64,000 bases of DNA from Oscillospiraceae bacterium (GCA_015068645.1 SVKD01000005.1:1-64000); one strand, 5' to 3'. Counted from the first letter of the stretch, positions 52,162 to 60,934 are shown. Numbers and translations are program-made. The notes: generated by a model not told the origin, from the letters alone.

Positions 52162-53349
52162 ATGATTGCAAAAAAAGAAATGGTCGCAATGTTACTTGCA
52201 GGCGGTGCCGGCAACCGTTTGTATGTTCTCACAAAAGAACGTGCAAAACCGGCAGTTCCTTTCGGAGGAAAATATAAAATTATTGACTTCCCTATCTCCA
52301 ACTGTGTGAACTCCGGCGTGGATACCGTGGGTGTGTTGACTCAGTATCAGCCGTTGGAATTAAACACCTACATCGGAAACGGGCAACCTTGGGACTTAGA
52401 CAGAATGTATGGCGGTGTGCACATTCTCCCTCCCTATCTTGCGGGAGCAACCGGAGACTGGTATAAAGGAACCGCTAACGCCATTTTCCAGAATATGCAT
52501 TTTATGGATCAGTTTGACCCGGAATATGTGCTCATTTTATCCGGTGACCATATTTACAAAATGGACTACGCAAAAATGCTTCAGTTCCATAAAGAAAAAG
52601 ACGCTGATCTTACCATTGCCGTGTTAAATGTTACCATGGAAGAAGCAACCAGATTCGGTATCTTGAATACCAATCCTGATTTGTCGGTGTATGAATTTGA
52701 AGAAAAGCCCGCAAACCCGAAATCTACCAATGCTTCTATGGGGATTTACATTTTCAATTATAAAAAATTAAAAGAATATTTGGTAAAAGACGAAGAAAAC
52801 CCCAATTCTTCTAATGACTTCGGCAAAGACGTTATCCCCGCGATGTTAAATGATAACTGCAAACTGTTTGCATACCCCTTTGAAGGTTACTGGAAGGATG
52901 TGGGAACCATTGATTCTCTGTGGGAAGCCAATATGGATTTATTAAATCCCAAACTTCCTTTGAATTTAAGCGATCCCTTATGGAGAATTTACAGCCGTCA
53001 CAATGCTACCACTCCTCATTATATTGATGAAAAAGCAACGGTGGCGGACTCTATTATTTCTTCTGCTTGTGAAATCTACGGCAATGTTTCTCAGAGTGTG
53101 ATTTTCGCCAACACCACCGTGGGTGAAGGTACCGACCTGGAATACTCTGTGATTATGCCCAACGTAACAATCGGCAAAAATGCCAAAATCCAGTATGCAA
53201 TTATTGCTGATGATGCAGTGATTGAAGATGGCGCCATCATCGGTGCAGACCCCAGAGACTGCAAAGAAGGCGAATGGGGTATCGCAGTAATCGGTCAGGG
53301 TGCCGTGATTAAATCCGGTCAGGTTGTATTACCCAAACAGATTGTATAG
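52162..53349 (+). CDS. glgC: Glucose-1-phosphate adenylyltransferase, catalytic subunit
   Basis: Makes ADP-glucose from ATP and glucose-1-phosphate; 395 residues. N-terminal nucleotidyltransferase domain: [58 protein letters not shown] with the catalytic Asp, and [11 protein letters not shown]. The C-terminal left-handed beta-helix (about 290-395) has hexapeptide repeats. AAAGGA precedes the ATG. It is 108 bases after glgB and 43 before glgD. Confidence 0.97.
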   Translation: MIAKKEMVAMLLAGGAGNRLYVLTKERAKPAVPFGGKYKIIDFPISNCVNSGVDTVGVLTQYQPLELNTYIGNGQPWDLDRMYGGVHILPPYLAGATGDWYKGTANAIFQNMHFMDQFDPEYVLILSGDHIYKMDYAKMLQFHKEKDADLTIAVLNVTMEEATRFGILNTNPDLSVYEFEEKPANPKSTNASMGIYIFNYKKLKEYLVKDEENPNSSNDFGKDVIPAMLNDNCKLFAYPFEGYWKDVGTIDSLWEANMDLLNPKLPLNLSDPLWRIYSRHNATTPHYIDEKATVADSIISSACEIYGNVSQSVIFANTTVGEGTDLEYSVIMPNVTIGKNAKIQYAIIADDAVIEDGAIIGADPRDCKEGEWGIAVIGQGAVIKSGQVVLPKQIV

Positions 53350-53391
53350 ATTTCCAAACGAAAGAAACACAGAGAAAGAAGGATATAAACA

Positions 53392-54501
53392 ATGAATGCA
53401 TTCAGCATATTATTTTCAGATACCTTTTACTACGACAGAATCGGCGAGCTGACCAAAAACCGTAATCTGGCATCTGTCCCCTTCGGCGGAAGATACCGTC
53501 TGGTGGATTTTGTGCTCTCCTCGTTAGTAAAAGCACATGTGCCCAATGTTGGCGTAATTACCCGTAATAATTACAGTTCCTTAGTGGACCATTTAGGCAG
53601 CGGTAAGGATTGGGATTTAGACCGTAAAAACGGCGGTTTAAAAATCTTAACTCCCTTTGCCAACAATATGGGAAACTCCTCCTCCAAAAACAAATTTGAA
53701 GCCTTAAACAGCGTGAAAACCTATATCCGCCATAACCTGCCCGATTATGCGATTTTGGCAGATACCAATATTATATGTAATATTGATTTTAAAGCAATGG
53801 TGCAATTCCATAAAGATACCAATGCGGACGTGGTATGCTTATATAAGAAAAGAGATGTATACGAAGGAAGCACCAGCATTGCAGTAAATGAAAACGGTCA
53901 GGTAACCGGTTCCCGTTATCACGGAATCGCAAATGGCGAAGAAGACAATTTTGTGTTAAAAGTTTATGTGATGAAAAAAGACTTCCTCTTAAACTTGATT
54001 GACACGGGCATCACTTACGGATGGGAAGAATTCAACCGTGACTTTATCACCAAACACTTCTCCAATTACCGTATTTTCGCAATGGAACAAAAGGGTTATT
54101 GCAAAGTGTTAAGAAACATCAACGATTATTATCAGGCAAGTATGGATTTATTAAATCCCGAAATCCGCCGTGAAATCTTCCAGTCCGGCACCAACATCTT
54201 GACCAAAATCAAAGACAGTGTTCCCACCATGTACGGCTCCAATTCCAAAGTGAAAAACAGCTTGATTGCAGACGGTTGTAAAATTGACGGCACCGTGGAA
54301 AACTGTGTGATTTTCCGTGGTGTTCACATTAAAAAAGGTTCAGTTGTGAAAAACTCCATCATTATGCAGGGTGCAGAAATCTCCGAAAACTGTCAGATTA
54401 CCAACGTGATTGCCGATAAAGGTATGGTCTTAAACGAAGGCATGGTATTAACAGGTTCAGAAAGTTTCCCCTTCATCATCGCAAAGAACACCAAAATTTA
54501 A
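53392..54501 (+). CDS. glgD: Glucose-1-phosphate adenylyltransferase regulatory subunit
   Basis: GlgC paralogue of 369 residues, usual in Firmicutes where GlgC-GlgD form a hetero-oligomer. The P-loop-like start is lost (the GGxGxRL motif is missing and the sequence runs from SDTFYYDRIGELTKNRNLASVPFGG), and the catalytic DHIYxMDY is replaced by DTNIICNIDF. GGRYRLVDFVLSS and the hexapeptide beta-helix remain. It should modulate GlgC activity and not catalyse by itself. GAAGGA precedes the ATG. Confidence 0.95.
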   Translation: MNAFSILFSDTFYYDRIGELTKNRNLASVPFGGRYRLVDFVLSSLVKAHVPNVGVITRNNYSSLVDHLGSGKDWDLDRKNGGLKILTPFANNMGNSSSKNKFEALNSVKTYIRHNLPDYAILADTNIICNIDFKAMVQFHKDTNADVVCLYKKRDVYEGSTSIAVNENGQVTGSRYHGIANGEEDNFVLKVYVMKKDFLLNLIDTGITYGWEEFNRDFITKHFSNYRIFAMEQKGYCKVLRNINDYYQASMDLLNPEIRREIFQSGTNILTKIKDSVPTMYGSNSKVKNSLIADGCKIDGTVENCVIFRGVHIKKGSVVKNSIIMQGAEISENCQITNVIADKGMVLNEGMVLTGSESFPFIIAKNTKI

Positions 54502-54525
54502 TCCCCTGAAAGGTAGCTAACATCT

Positions 54526-55953
54526 ATGAAAGTTTTATATGCAGCAGCAGAAGCCACTCCTTTTATTAAGGTTGGCGGTTTAGGAGACGTAATGGGCGGT
54601 TTACCCAAAGCTCTTTGTGAGCTTGGTGTAGATGCCAGAGTGATTTTGCCTCTTTATTCCAAAATCAAAGACAAATATATCGACCAGTTGGAATTTATTG
54701 CCGACATTGGAATCCCGCTGGGTTGGAGAATGTGCTATTGCGGAATTTTTAAAGCCGAAATCGGCAAAGTGATATACTATTTTATTGATAACGAACTGTT
54801 TTTCAAACGTGATAACGTGTACGGAGAATTTGACGACGCGGAACGGTTTGCATTTTTTTCCAAAGCGGTTTTAGAAGCGTTACCCCACGTGGATTTCTAT
54901 CCCGACGTGATTAACGCAAACGACTGGCACACCGCAATGGTGCCTCTGTATCTGAACGCCTTTTACAGAAATATCCCCGAATATATGTTTATTAAAACCG
55001 TTCTTTCCATTCACAACATTGAATTTCAGGGACAGTATGACCCGCTGATTATGGGGAACGTGTTCGGCTTGGATGTATCTTACCGTGAGATTATGATGTA
55101 TGATGACTGTCTGAATGTGTTAAAAGCAGGGATTGAATCTGCAAACTTGGTAACCACCGTATCAGAAACCTATGCCAAAGAGATTCTGGATCCCTATTTC
55201 TCCCATAATCTGCATAACATTTTAATTCCCCGTCAGTATAAATTAAAAGGGATTATCAACGGAATTGACACCGAAGTGTTTAACCCCAAAACTGATAAAG
55301 CACTCCCCTATCATTACGACTATTCTTCCATCCGTATGAAATCCATGAATAAGACCGCTCTGCAAAAAGAACTGGGCTTAGAAGTGGATGCGAAGAAACC
55401 CATCATCGGTATGGTTACCCGTTTAACTCCCCAAAAAGGTTTGGATTTAGTACGTGAAGCCATGAGCGAGCTGACCAAGCACGATGTTCAAATTGTGATT
55501 TTAGGAACAGGATATCCCGAATATGAAGAATGCTTCCGCTACTGGGAAAATGTTTGTCACGATAAAGTTCGTGCCATCATCAAATTCTCAGGAGAACTGG
55601 CTTCCAAAATTTATTCGGCGGCAGACTTATTCTTAATGCCCTCTCACGCAGAACCCTGTGGATTGGCTCAGATGATTTCCATGCGCTACGGCACCATTCC
55701 GATTGTGCATACCGTGGGTGGCTTAAAAGACAGTGTAACCCCCTACAATCCCGAAACCAAAGAAGGAAACGGGCTCACCTTCCAGTCTTACAATGCCTGG
55801 GATATGTATGATGCCATTATGAGAGGATTAGAATTATATCACGATAAAAATCATTGGCGGGCGCTTCGTAAGAATGCAATGAATACCGATTTCAGCTGGG
55901 AAAATTCTGCGAAGATTTATAAACAGACCTACGAAGATTTATTGAATCAATAA
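54526..55953 (+). CDS. glgA: Glycogen synthase (ADP-glucose)
   Basis: GT5 enzyme of 475 residues that elongates alpha-1,4-glucan from ADP-glucose. GT-B fold: KVGGLGDVMGGLPKAL with the ADP-glucose-binding Lys at the N-terminus, NANDWHTAMVPL, SIHNIEFQG, GIINGIDTEVFNP, MVTRLTPQKGLDL, and PSHAEPCGLAQMISMRYGTIPIVHTVGGLKD near the C-terminus. Last gene of the synthesis operon, followed by a terminator. Confidence 0.97.
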   Translation: MKVLYAAAEATPFIKVGGLGDVMGGLPKALCELGVDARVILPLYSKIKDKYIDQLEFIADIGIPLGWRMCYCGIFKAEIGKVIYYFIDNELFFKRDNVYGEFDDAERFAFFSKAVLEALPHVDFYPDVINANDWHTAMVPLYLNAFYRNIPEYMFIKTVLSIHNIEFQGQYDPLIMGNVFGLDVSYREIMMYDDCLNVLKAGIESANLVTTVSETYAKEILDPYFSHNLHNILIPRQYKLKGIINGIDTEVFNPKTDKALPYHYDYSSIRMKSMNKTALQKELGLEVDAKKPIIGMVTRLTPQKGLDLVREAMSELTKHDVQIVILGTGYPEYEECFRYWENVCHDKVRAIIKFSGELASKIYSAADLFLMPSHAEPCGLAQMISMRYGTIPIVHTVGGLKDSVTPYNPETKEGNGLTFQSYNAWDMYDAIMRGLELYHDKNHWRALRKNAMNTDFSWENSAKIYKQTYEDLLNQ

Positions 55954-55960
55954 TACAAAC

Positions 55961-55996
55961 AAAAAAGGAGTTGATAAAATCAACTCCTTTTTTAGT
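55961..55996 (+). terminator. Intrinsic terminator after glgA
   Basis: Perfect stem AAAGGAGTTGAT/ATCAACTCCTTT, 3-base loop and T6. Confidence 0.92.
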
Positions 55997-55999
55997 ATA

Positions 56000-56039
56000 A
56001 AATATTTAAAATCGGCAAACTAATCTTTTAAATTGTATG
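56000..56039. repeat. ~40-bp duplicated gene-end sequence, copy A
   Basis: Shares the pattern GGCAAACTAAT, TTTTAAATTGTATG (one or two changes) with 57059-57097. On the minus strand both encode the end of the same peptide (TYNLKD or PYNLKH, then TAG) plus the same downstream bases. Confidence 0.7.
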
Positions 56040-56159
56040 TATCCTTTACTAAATTACAAAAATCTTCCATTTGTTTTTCAGTTTTTTCAGTGAATGCTTT
56101 TTTGCAGATTTTTTTCATTCAGTCTTTAATTCCTGCATTTTTACCAAATCTTTATTCAT
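56020..56159 (-). pseudogene. Small frameshifted gene, family unknown
   Basis: AAGGTG lies upstream of an ATG at 56159. The frame reads MNKDLVKMQELKTE and stops; shifting frame at the A7 run near 56110 continues KKICKKAFTEKTEKQMEDF and ends TYNLKD. The whole is about 46 codons with two extra bases, i.e. one frameshift. Its last codons are duplicated at 57059-57097. It marks the edge of the accessory island. Product not recognised. Confidence 0.5.
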
Positions 56160-56212
56160 TGTGCACCTTCATTTCTGCTTTATTCAAATATAACACGTCA
56201 CATGGTATATTT

Positions 56213-56863
56213 TTAGTACATTATTTCTTCTAAAAAATGTGTGTCGGTAAAATTGTTTTTATCACCCTTCCGTGACGGATGATAGTGAAAACGCACTTTT
56301 CTACCTTTGCATTGCTCTATAATATTTAACACTTCATCACGATTATCAAAAAACTCCCTCCCCAAAAACACAATTATTTCAGGGTCTAATATTTCTATTT
56401 GTTTATTGATTTTATCGCTATAAATATCAGCATATTGCAATAAATTTTCAAATTTGCAATTTCTGAATCCGCCTCGTTTATTTATGTTCATCATAGCAGC
56501 ATACTCATACCACTTGGAAGAATCATCAATATCCAACAATTTTACAGTCAATTTTTTTAATCTTCTGGGAATTGCTTTTCTGTATTTTTCTCTGTTTTCC
56601 TTAAGCCAGAATATGGAGTCACCTATCACAAATTCTTTATCAGCCAATTCCTCTATGTTAGATTCTTTTAGTATAAATAATATCCTGCAAGTTGAATTGT
56701 CGTTCAAATAACCATCATTTGTCCAATTGTTCTTAAATTTATCGACGTCAATCACTTTATCTTTATACAGAGGGAATGTCATTTGACAAGAATCATCCCC
56801 CTCTTTAGCATGACATTCCTTCCACTCAGAAAACAGTTGGTTTAGTTCTTTTATTTTAGACAT
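56213..56863 (-). CDS. Uracil-DNA glycosylase superfamily-like protein
   Basis: A 216-residue protein with the outline of a UDG-fold domain: an early strand ILFILKESN where motif A would be, the central ILDPEIIVFLGREF, and VRFHYHPSRKG (HPS at residues 195-197) as motif B. Canonical GQDPYH is absent, so base specificity and even catalysis are uncertain. The AT-rich composition and neighbours suggest an accessory gene; a normal Ung is present elsewhere in the window. AAGGAG lies 11 bases before the ATG. Function inferred only at fold level. Confidence 0.6.
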   Translation of the reverse strand: MSKIKELNQLFSEWKECHAKEGDDSCQMTFPLYKDKVIDVDKFKNNWTNDGYLNDNSTCRILFILKESNIEELADKEFVIGDSIFWLKENREKYRKAIPRRLKKLTVKLLDIDDSSKWYEYAAMMNINKRGGFRNCKFENLLQYADIYSDKINKQIEILDPEIIVFLGREFFDNRDEVLNIIEQCKGRKVRFHYHPSRKGDKNNFTDTHFLEEIMY

Positions 56864-56925
56864 ATCACTTCATACTCCTTATTTTGAACTTTATCTTTCG
56901 ACAGTATTTAACATTTTCATATAGT

Positions 56926-56940
56926 TCGTGTCAAGTCAGG
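56926..56940 (+). repeat. 15-bp direct repeat, copy 1
   Basis: TCGTGTCAAGTCAGG, identical to 59563-59577 and in the same orientation. The pair brackets the two-gene nuclease cassette (unit about 2.64 kb). Confidence 0.85.
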
Positions 56941-57058
56941 AGAACAGTGAATAATAGGACCTACTATTTTTTCCTTAATTTTTCACTGGATTTTTCTTAA
57001 ACACTTTTCCTTAGAACCCGCGAGAATACTGAATTTTCTCACATCCGACAGTATATAT

Positions 57059-57107
57059 AAATATCAAAATCAGCAAACTAATGTTTTAAATTGTATGGAC
57101 TTGACAC
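57059..57107. repeat. Duplicated gene-end (copy B) joined to an inverted repeat core
   Basis: 57059-57097 repeats the gene end found at 56000-56039. It is followed without a break by GACTTGACAC (57098-57107), the reverse complement of the core GTGTCAAGTC of the 15-bp direct repeats. This looks like a recombination junction that cut off the rest of the duplicated small gene. Confidence 0.65.
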
Positions 57108-57126
57108 AAGTAAATTTTCATAATTA

Positions 57127-58113
57127 TCAGTTATTTTTTTCTGTATCAATCATTATACCAATTTCAAAATAATTTAATAAAATAATACGTGCTAATGTAA
57201 ATGCGTTTTCTGCATCATAAACCGATAATTTTAAAACATTTTCATTTATATTGTGAGAAGATAGATGACTTCTTATATAACTTAATTCTAGAATTGCATC
57301 GCAAATATTTATTTCAAAATCGCATATTACTTCTCCGTCACTCCACTCACATAATTTTTCAGTTTGGATAACTTTATCTTTGAATGGACGGATAAAACCA
57401 TTTCTTGTTAACCAAGGAATCGTTTCATTGGGATTTATATTTTTTCTGAGCAATCGACTGTACAACTCTTCTTTTACGACTGGGTTCCACTCGTTGTTGA
57501 TTACACTTGGATTGTCAGTATTTGCTTTAATTTGAAGATGTAGTTCTTCTAGAACAGAGTAACAATCTACTACCACATTTGCAATCCGTATTCTATCCGT
57601 CAAAAGATAATCTTTAATAAATGGATCTTCACACGGATGTAATTCCATAGGATGTAAAGCATATATTTCTTTCGCCACATAATACTTACATACAGAGTTT
57701 TCATATGTTTGTGTATCATATACTTTTTGCAGCAGTTTACAAGCAAACAGCAATGCATCATCACCATAAACCACGCCTTTTCTTCCAACTTGAGAAAACA
57801 CATCTATTGGGTCCCTGTCAAAACGTCTAATAATTTCCTCTGTTCTTTCTTCAACATAGCCATTTACAACTGCATGGCAAGACGCAAGAACATCTACAAT
57901 ATGTTTTGCTTTTTCCTTTTTAGATGTTAAAATTTCTATACCATAAATATTTGTTCCTTCAAACCTAGTATTCATAGGTTCACAATAGTTTCCGTAATTA
58001 ACAAATATTATTGCTTCATTTTCAGATAAATCTATTTTTTCAATTTGTTTTAATTTCGAGGTGAAATAACACCATGTATTGTATTGTGAAAGGCTAGACA
58101 ATTCTATCACCAC
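57127..58113 (-). CDS. HEPN-like protein of unknown function, cassette gene 2
   Basis: About 328 residues, no signal peptide or membrane segment. The C-terminal helical part carries an R-x5-H motif (YIRSHLSSH, R281 and H287) followed by an Ala-rich helix (YDAENAFTLARIILLNYF), the arrangement of HEPN-fold ribonucleases. The middle has VVVDCYSVLEELHLQIK and NNEWNPVVKEELYSRLLRKN, patterns I associate with uncharacterised HEPN-type proteins near defence genes, but this is recollection. The start is GTG-GTG with a poor Shine-Dalgarno; a TTG at 58101 is an alternative. It lies 7 bases after the nuclease gene, so the two are one operon. Confidence 0.6.
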   Translation of the reverse strand: MVIELSSLSQYNTWCYFTSKLKQIEKIDLSENEAIIFVNYGNYCEPMNTRFEGTNIYGIEILTSKKEKAKHIVDVLASCHAVVNGYVEERTEEIIRRFDRDPIDVFSQVGRKGVVYGDDALLFACKLLQKVYDTQTYENSVCKYYVAKEIYALHPMELHPCEDPFIKDYLLTDRIRIANVVVDCYSVLEELHLQIKANTDNPSVINNEWNPVVKEELYSRLLRKNINPNETIPWLTRNGFIRPFKDKVIQTEKLCEWSDGEVICDFEINICDAILELSYIRSHLSSHNINENVLKLSVYDAENAFTLARIILLNYFEIGIMIDTEKNN

Positions 58114-58120
58114 CTACTCT

Positions 58121-59500
58121 TCATTTTAAATAATACTTGTTCTTAATAACATCTTTTTGTTTAAAGGCCTCAATTACTTTTTCTTTTATCAAGTTAGTTG
58201 TAATATCTTCCCAATAATTTACATAAATCAAAACTATTCCATTTTCTTCACTCAACTTGAATTTCAAGTCATCTCTTTTTCGTTGTTCTTCAAAATGTTC
58301 TTCTCCGCCAAAATATTCAACTGGCTCGAAATGTTGCTTGCCCTGGTATTCAAATGCTATTTTTTCACCATAGACAAAGACATCATAAGACATTTGTCCA
58401 TTCCTAGTATGTAAAAAATATGGTCTATGCTGATGAACAACTTCATTTTTCGAGAAAACTTTTTTCACGCATTCAAACATTAATTCTTCCGATTTCCAAC
58501 GATTTTCTGTTTTAATATACTCCGTAGGTTGTGTACATTTCTGCAAGTATTGCTGTATATTGGTTAAAATATCTTCGTACTTTTCTGGAAAATAGTCTTT
58601 TTTCTGATAATCAACAAAAGTCCAATATCGTATACAATTATTAGGGATAAACCTTGGATGTAAATTAGAATCTTTTTTAGGATTCGTTTTATGTTCATGG
58701 TAATACTCGCTAAGTTTACATAATAAGAATTCATCAAACTCACTTATATTATTGTATGCCAAAAACTCCGGAAACCTATCTGATTTTTCTAACAAATCCT
58801 GTCTTACTTGAGGTTTGCCATCAACAAACTCATAGGCCATATAAACGTGTCTTGTAGACTTCTCCATATCTGAAATAGCATTCAATATATACTTTGTAAT
58901 ATACGGAGAAGTAGTGCTATCGACTGCATAAGCAACCTTTCCGTTACAAGTAATTTCAAAAATAATGAATGTATATGGTTTTCCTTTCCAAGCTTCAACT
59001 CTATGTTTTAAGTTCAAAAACGACAACTCTTCATTAACTCTATAGAAATTTGTTTTCCAATAATCACGATTACCTTCATTATAGTTTTCTTCCTCAATAA
59101 AATTCAGGTTTTTTATCGGTCTATTTAAATCTGAGGTGAAGAATTTATATTTGTATGGTGCGTAAGGTGCATATTCCCCAAAAAGTTGTTTTCTCAATTT
59201 AGTAGCATTTATTTTGAAAAGTTCATTATAAGTTAGTTCTTCAATTATGAATATGTGTCCTATTAATGTATTAAATACCCCGCAATCATTTTCAAGATAA
59301 TAATTTATAGTGTTTTCTGTTAATTCTCTGGTTTTCTTTATGCCAAAATAAACGATAAAGCTATCTTCTATCACATACACTTTTTCATTTTCACTTATAT
59401 CGTGACACACAAAAGTATAAGTGTCAAAAAGTCTTTCAAACACTTCTGCTGAACTTTTATAAAAGTTTTTTAAATTATAATAAAACTCTTTAAGGTTCAT
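58121..59500 (-). CDS. PD-(D/E)XK nuclease-domain protein, cassette gene 1
   Basis: A 459-residue protein. The first ~330 residues are unassigned, rich in aromatic and acidic residues. The C-terminal ~120 form a nuclease domain of the PD-(D/E)XK superfamily: WKSEELMFECVKKVF with a conserved Glu, then SYDVFV (Asp373), FEYQGKQHFEPVEYFGG (Glu384-x-Gln386) and RDDLKFKLSEENGIVLIYVNY. The D...ExQ spacing fits the catalytic core, with Gln in the place of Lys as in some Vsr-like groups. AGAGGT lies eight bases before the ATG. Probably a DNA-targeting effector; whether it is a defence protein is inferred from context. Confidence 0.75.
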   Translation of the reverse strand: MNLKEFYYNLKNFYKSSAEVFERLFDTYTFVCHDISENEKVYVIEDSFIVYFGIKKTRELTENTINYYLENDCGVFNTLIGHIFIIEELTYNELFKINATKLRKQLFGEYAPYAPYKYKFFTSDLNRPIKNLNFIEEENYNEGNRDYWKTNFYRVNEELSFLNLKHRVEAWKGKPYTFIIFEITCNGKVAYAVDSTTSPYITKYILNAISDMEKSTRHVYMAYEFVDGKPQVRQDLLEKSDRFPEFLAYNNISEFDEFLLCKLSEYYHEHKTNPKKDSNLHPRFIPNNCIRYWTFVDYQKKDYFPEKYEDILTNIQQYLQKCTQPTEYIKTENRWKSEELMFECVKKVFSKNEVVHQHRPYFLHTRNGQMSYDVFVYGEKIAFEYQGKQHFEPVEYFGGEEHFEEQRKRDDLKFKLSEENGIVLIYVNYWEDITTNLIKEKVIEAFKQKDVIKNKYYLK

Positions 59501-59562
59501 ATTATTACCTCTTAATTATACTTTTTTCAACACAACTCTCTATCATTCGACACAATTCTTAC

Positions 59563-59577
59563 TCGTGTCAAGTCAGG
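59563..59577 (+). repeat. 15-bp direct repeat, copy 2
   Basis: TCGTGTCAAGTCAGG, exact match to 56926-56940. Confidence 0.85.
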
Positions 59578-59583
59578 CTAAAA

Positions 59584-59598
59584 ATTACGATTCGTAAT
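59584..59598. promoter_or_regulatory. Perfect 15-bp palindrome
   Basis: ATTACGA-T-TCGTAAT, located six bases beyond direct-repeat copy 2 and about 85 bases upstream of the nuclease gene start (minus strand). It could be an operator for the cassette. Confidence 0.4.
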
Positions 59599-59822
59599 CA
59601 CTTTTTCAAAAAAACGAAAATGTCCCAAAAATTCTCAACTAAATTCTAATTTTTATTGTACTTATTATAACATATAAAAATAGAAATAACAAGTCTTTTA
59701 GTTTCTTTTGGTTCAAATTCGCGTCAGTTTCAGACTGCGGATTCCATTTTCTTTCATTTGTTTGAATTTCTTTGGTTTTTTTTGTTTTGTTTTGATTTTT
59801 TTGATTTTTTTTGGTTTTCCTA

Positions 59823-59851
59823 TTGCATTTTGAAAATGAGTGTGCTATAAT
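59823..59851 (+). promoter_or_regulatory. Sigma-A-type promoter for the aldolase gene
   Basis: TTGCAT, 17 bases, TATAAT, preceded by a long T-rich tract that may act as an UP element. Confidence 0.75.
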
Positions 59852-59948
59852 AAAATTGCTTTATGATAAATAGGCAATTTTTGTCAAACTGTGTCGGACA
59901 TCCTACGGTTTATTATTTACATATTATATAGATAGGAGATCTTAAAAA

Positions 59949-60788
59949 ATGCTGGTAACCTTAGAAGAAATCTTAAAAGACGCCGAACAAAAGAAATACG
60001 GTGTTGGTTTGTTCAACATGTTGAACTTAGAAATGGCAAGAGGTATCATTGATGCTGCTGAAGAAGAACGCTCCCCCATTATTCTGGGTGTTGCGGAAGT
60101 TCATCTGCCTGTAATCCCCTTTGATTACGCTTGTCATATCATGAATAAAATCGCAAAAGAAGCAACCGTTCCCGTTTGCTTACATTTTGACCACGGTACC
60201 AACTACAAAAAAATCTTAACTGCTATGAAAGGCGGCTTCACTTCCGTAATGTATGACGGTAGTGCTCTGCCCTACGAAGAAAACATTGCAAACACCAAAG
60301 AAATTTCCAAAATTGCGCACGCTTTAGGCGTAAGCGTGGAAGCAGAACTCGGTCATGTTGGCGGTGCAGAAGGCGGCGCTGATGACGGTCACGAAGCAAT
60401 GTATACCAATGTGGATCAGGTAAACGATTTTATCCGCCGTGCAGACATTGATGCACTGGCTGTTGCAATCGGTACCGCTCACGGTCAGTACAAAGTAAAA
60501 CCGAAGCTGGATATCGGCAGATTAAAAGAAATCTATGATATTGCTGAAAAACCGTTGGTATTACACGGCGGTTCCGGCTTAAGCGATGACGACTTCAGAA
60601 ACACCATCAAAAACGGTATCAGAAAAGTAAATATCTGTACCGAAATGTGTATGGCTGCACACAGAGCATACACCTTCGCATTCAACGAAAACACCAACTT
60701 TGAAATCGCTCTGCAGGTTGCAAAAAAATCCGTTCAGGAAATTGTAAGAGAAAAAATGATTCTCTTCGGTTCCAGCGGCAAAGCGTAA
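59949..60788 (+). CDS. Class II fructose-bisphosphate aldolase family protein
   Basis: Zn-dependent aldolase of 279 residues in the FbaA/GatY/KbaY family. Catalytic and metal residues: CLHFDHGTNY with Asp-His, SVMYDGSALPYEENI, VSVEAELGHVGGAE, AVAIGTAHGQYK with a zinc His, and VLHGGSGLSDDDF with another. It most likely cleaves fructose-1,6-bisphosphate in glycolysis; tagatose-bisphosphate cannot be excluded from motifs alone. Strong Shine-Dalgarno (TAGGAG), own promoter and terminator. Confidence 0.92.
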   Translation: MLVTLEEILKDAEQKKYGVGLFNMLNLEMARGIIDAAEEERSPIILGVAEVHLPVIPFDYACHIMNKIAKEATVPVCLHFDHGTNYKKILTAMKGGFTSVMYDGSALPYEENIANTKEISKIAHALGVSVEAELGHVGGAEGGADDGHEAMYTNVDQVNDFIRRADIDALAVAIGTAHGQYKVKPKLDIGRLKEIYDIAEKPLVLHGGSGLSDDDFRNTIKNGIRKVNICTEMCMAAHRAYTFAFNENTNFEIALQVAKKSVQEIVREKMILFGSSGKA

Positions 60789-60803
60789 ATCGTAAAAACA
60801 CAC

Positions 60804-60838
60804 AAAAGCCAAATCATCAAAAGATTTGGCTTTTTCTT
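60804..60838 (+). terminator. Intrinsic terminator after the aldolase gene
   Basis: Stem AAAGCCAAATC/GATTTGGCTTT followed by a T-rich run. Confidence 0.85.
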
Positions 60839-60868
60839 TTTATTTAGGAGAAAAATTTGAAAATAATA

Positions 60869-60897
60869 TAGACAAAATCAAAAATATTTGCTATAAT
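60869..60897 (+). promoter_or_regulatory. Sigma-A-type promoter for the parvulin-proS unit
   Basis: TAGACA, 17 bases, TATAAT, about 38 bases upstream of the ATG. Confidence 0.8.
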
Positions 60898-60934
60898 ATA
60901 TAAGTTAAAAAGTCGTAAGGAGGTTCTTTTTTTA

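Larger units (their letters stand above)
59501..59948. other. 448-base gap between the nuclease cassette and the aldolase
   Basis: Contains direct-repeat copy 2, a 15-bp palindrome (59584-59598), a T-rich stretch (about 59695-59820), and the aldolase promoter. No gene is apparent. Confidence 0.7.

Noticed and set aside
59695-59820. T-rich repetitive tract as a possible small repeat array
   Set aside because: No regular unit; more simply an AT-rich upstream promoter region of the aldolase gene.
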